From: Syntrophales bacterium
GTDB taxonomy: Bacteria > Desulfobacterota > Syntrophia > Syntrophales > UBA2251
Assembly: GCA_023230905.1 (NCBI GenBank)
Contig: JALNWL010000148.1
Coordinates: forward strand, 1-6,468
Direction: 5' to 3'
DNA length: 6,468 nt
The number at the start of each line of letters is the position of its first letter. The stretch's first letter is position 1. Under the pieces are notes generated by a model that worked only from the letters and a program-made list of their open reading frames with translations, ran no database searches and had not been told where the DNA came from. This document shows, in pieces, positions 5,780 through 6,468 of this stretch. Position numbers and translations under genes: made by a program.

Positions 5780-6468
5780 ATGATCGATTATGACAAGGCC
5801 CTGAACGAGGAGCAGCGCCGCGTCGTGATGGAGGGCGATGGCCCGCTGCTCGTCATTGCCGGAGCCGGGAGCGGCAAAACGCGCGCCCTGACGTATCGCG
5901 TTGCCCGTCTGATCGAGACGGGAGTTTTGCCCGCCAGGATCATGCTGGCCACCTTCACGAACAAGGCGGCCCGCTCCATGCTCGCACGCGTCCAGTCGCT
6001 GGTCGGAGACGACCTCCGTCCGCTCTGGGGAGGGACATTCCATCATCTCGCCAACCGGACCCTCAGGAGACACGCCTCGCGTCTCGGATACGAACCGGGC
6101 TTCACCATTGCCGACAGCGAAGACGCGCGACAGCTCATCAACGCCTGCATCGCGGAGTCGCGGGCCGGGCGTTCGGGCGAGAAGTTTCCGAAAGGCGACG
6201 TCATCCGTGAGGTCATCAGCCTCTCCGTCAACACCGGCCGCGATATGGCGGAGGTCATCCTTCAGCGTTATCCCTTCTTTTCACATCTGACGGAGGATAT
6301 CGGCGATGTCGCGGTCCGGTATGCCCGGCGCAAGAGGAAGGAGCAGATCATGGATTTCGACGATCTACTCCTGAACTGGCGGCGCCTGCTCAGCGAACAG
6401 CCGGACCTGTCGGAGCGGTACGCCGAGCGCTTCCTCCATATCCTGGTCGACGAATACCAGGATACGAA
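5780..6468 (+). CDS. UvrD/Rep/PcrA-type superfamily 1 DNA helicase, N-terminal part
   Basis: A 3'-to-5' ATP-dependent DNA helicase of repair or replication restart, cut by the window end after 229 complete codons. The visible part is helicase domain 1A with its 1B insertion. It shows the Q motif LNEEQR (8-13), Walker A AGAGSGKT (27-34), motif Ia TFTNKAA (58-64), motif Ib GTFHHLANRTLRRHA (85-99), MDFDDLL (191-197) and motif II VDEYQDT (223-229). These are the standard UvrD/Rep signatures. Whether it is UvrD, PcrA or Rep proper, or carries an extra C-terminal domain, needs the missing part. The start at 5780 is the only ATG after the in-frame stop at 5768 that leaves the Q motif at its normal position. 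The ribosome binding site is weak, which suggests translational coupling with adk, 9 bases upstream. Confidence 0.93.
   Translation, partial: MIDYDKALNEEQRRVVMEGDGPLLVIAGAGSGKTRALTYRVARLIETGVLPARIMLATFTNKAARSMLARVQSLVGDDLRPLWGGTFHHLANRTLRRHASRLGYEPGFTIADSEDARQLINACIAESRAGRSGEKFPKGDVIREVISLSVNTGRDMAEVILQRYPFFSHLTEDIGDVAVRYARRKRKEQIMDFDDLLLNWRRLLSEQPDLSERYAERFLHILVDEYQDT

Noticed and set aside
5078..6073. Long antisense open frame (331 codons) opposite adk and the helicase
   Set aside because: It spans two confident genes and the gap between them, and its His/Gly/Asp-rich composition is typical of a reverse-strand shadow.

Overview
The window reads as chromosomal DNA from a GC-rich Gram-negative bacterium. 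The evidence is a periplasmic penicillin-binding protein, an AsmA-type envelope protein, an outer-membrane-type lipoprotein protease and a DUF374 lipid acyltransferase. The protein styles (zinc-LID adenylate kinase, DUF374, AsmA/DUF748, M48 lipoprotein) fit a Desulfobacterota/deltaproteobacterial genome best. That placement is inference from recalled family features, not from a search. Coding density is high, and I see no RNA gene, mobile element, CRISPR array or integration scar.

Layout. Bases 64-1335 (+) encode a PBP4/DacB-type D-Ala-D-Ala carboxypeptidase. It converges on, and overlaps by 38 bases, an AsmA-family protein on the minus strand (1298-2746). Bases 2747-2942 form a divergent promoter region. 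A near-consensus sigma-70 promoter drives asmA leftward, with a perfect 13-base palindrome over its -10 and start site. A weaker sigma-70-like promoter points right to a 121-aa protein of unknown function (2943-3308). Next come an M48 zinc protease lipoprotein (3362-4309) and a DUF374 acyltransferase (about 4322-5020), almost touching and probably cotranscribed. A second strong promoter (5025-5053) then starts an adk (5120-5770) and UvrD/Rep-type helicase (5780 to window end) unit.

Function. The left three quarters is an envelope-maintenance neighbourhood: peptidoglycan trimming, AsmA-type envelope or lipid homeostasis, outer-membrane protein quality control and a lipid acyltransferase. The right end is housekeeping: nucleotide balance and DNA repair. 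No defence, secondary-metabolite or otherwise novel multi-gene system is visible. The items worth a second look are regulatory (two promoters sharing a 12-base -10 segment, and an operator-like palindrome), architectural (the tail-to-tail overlap), and protein-level (a CX4C zinc knuckle in Adk, a Gly/Ala-rich insert in the M48 protease, no HX4D in the DUF374 protein, and the unrecognised small gene).
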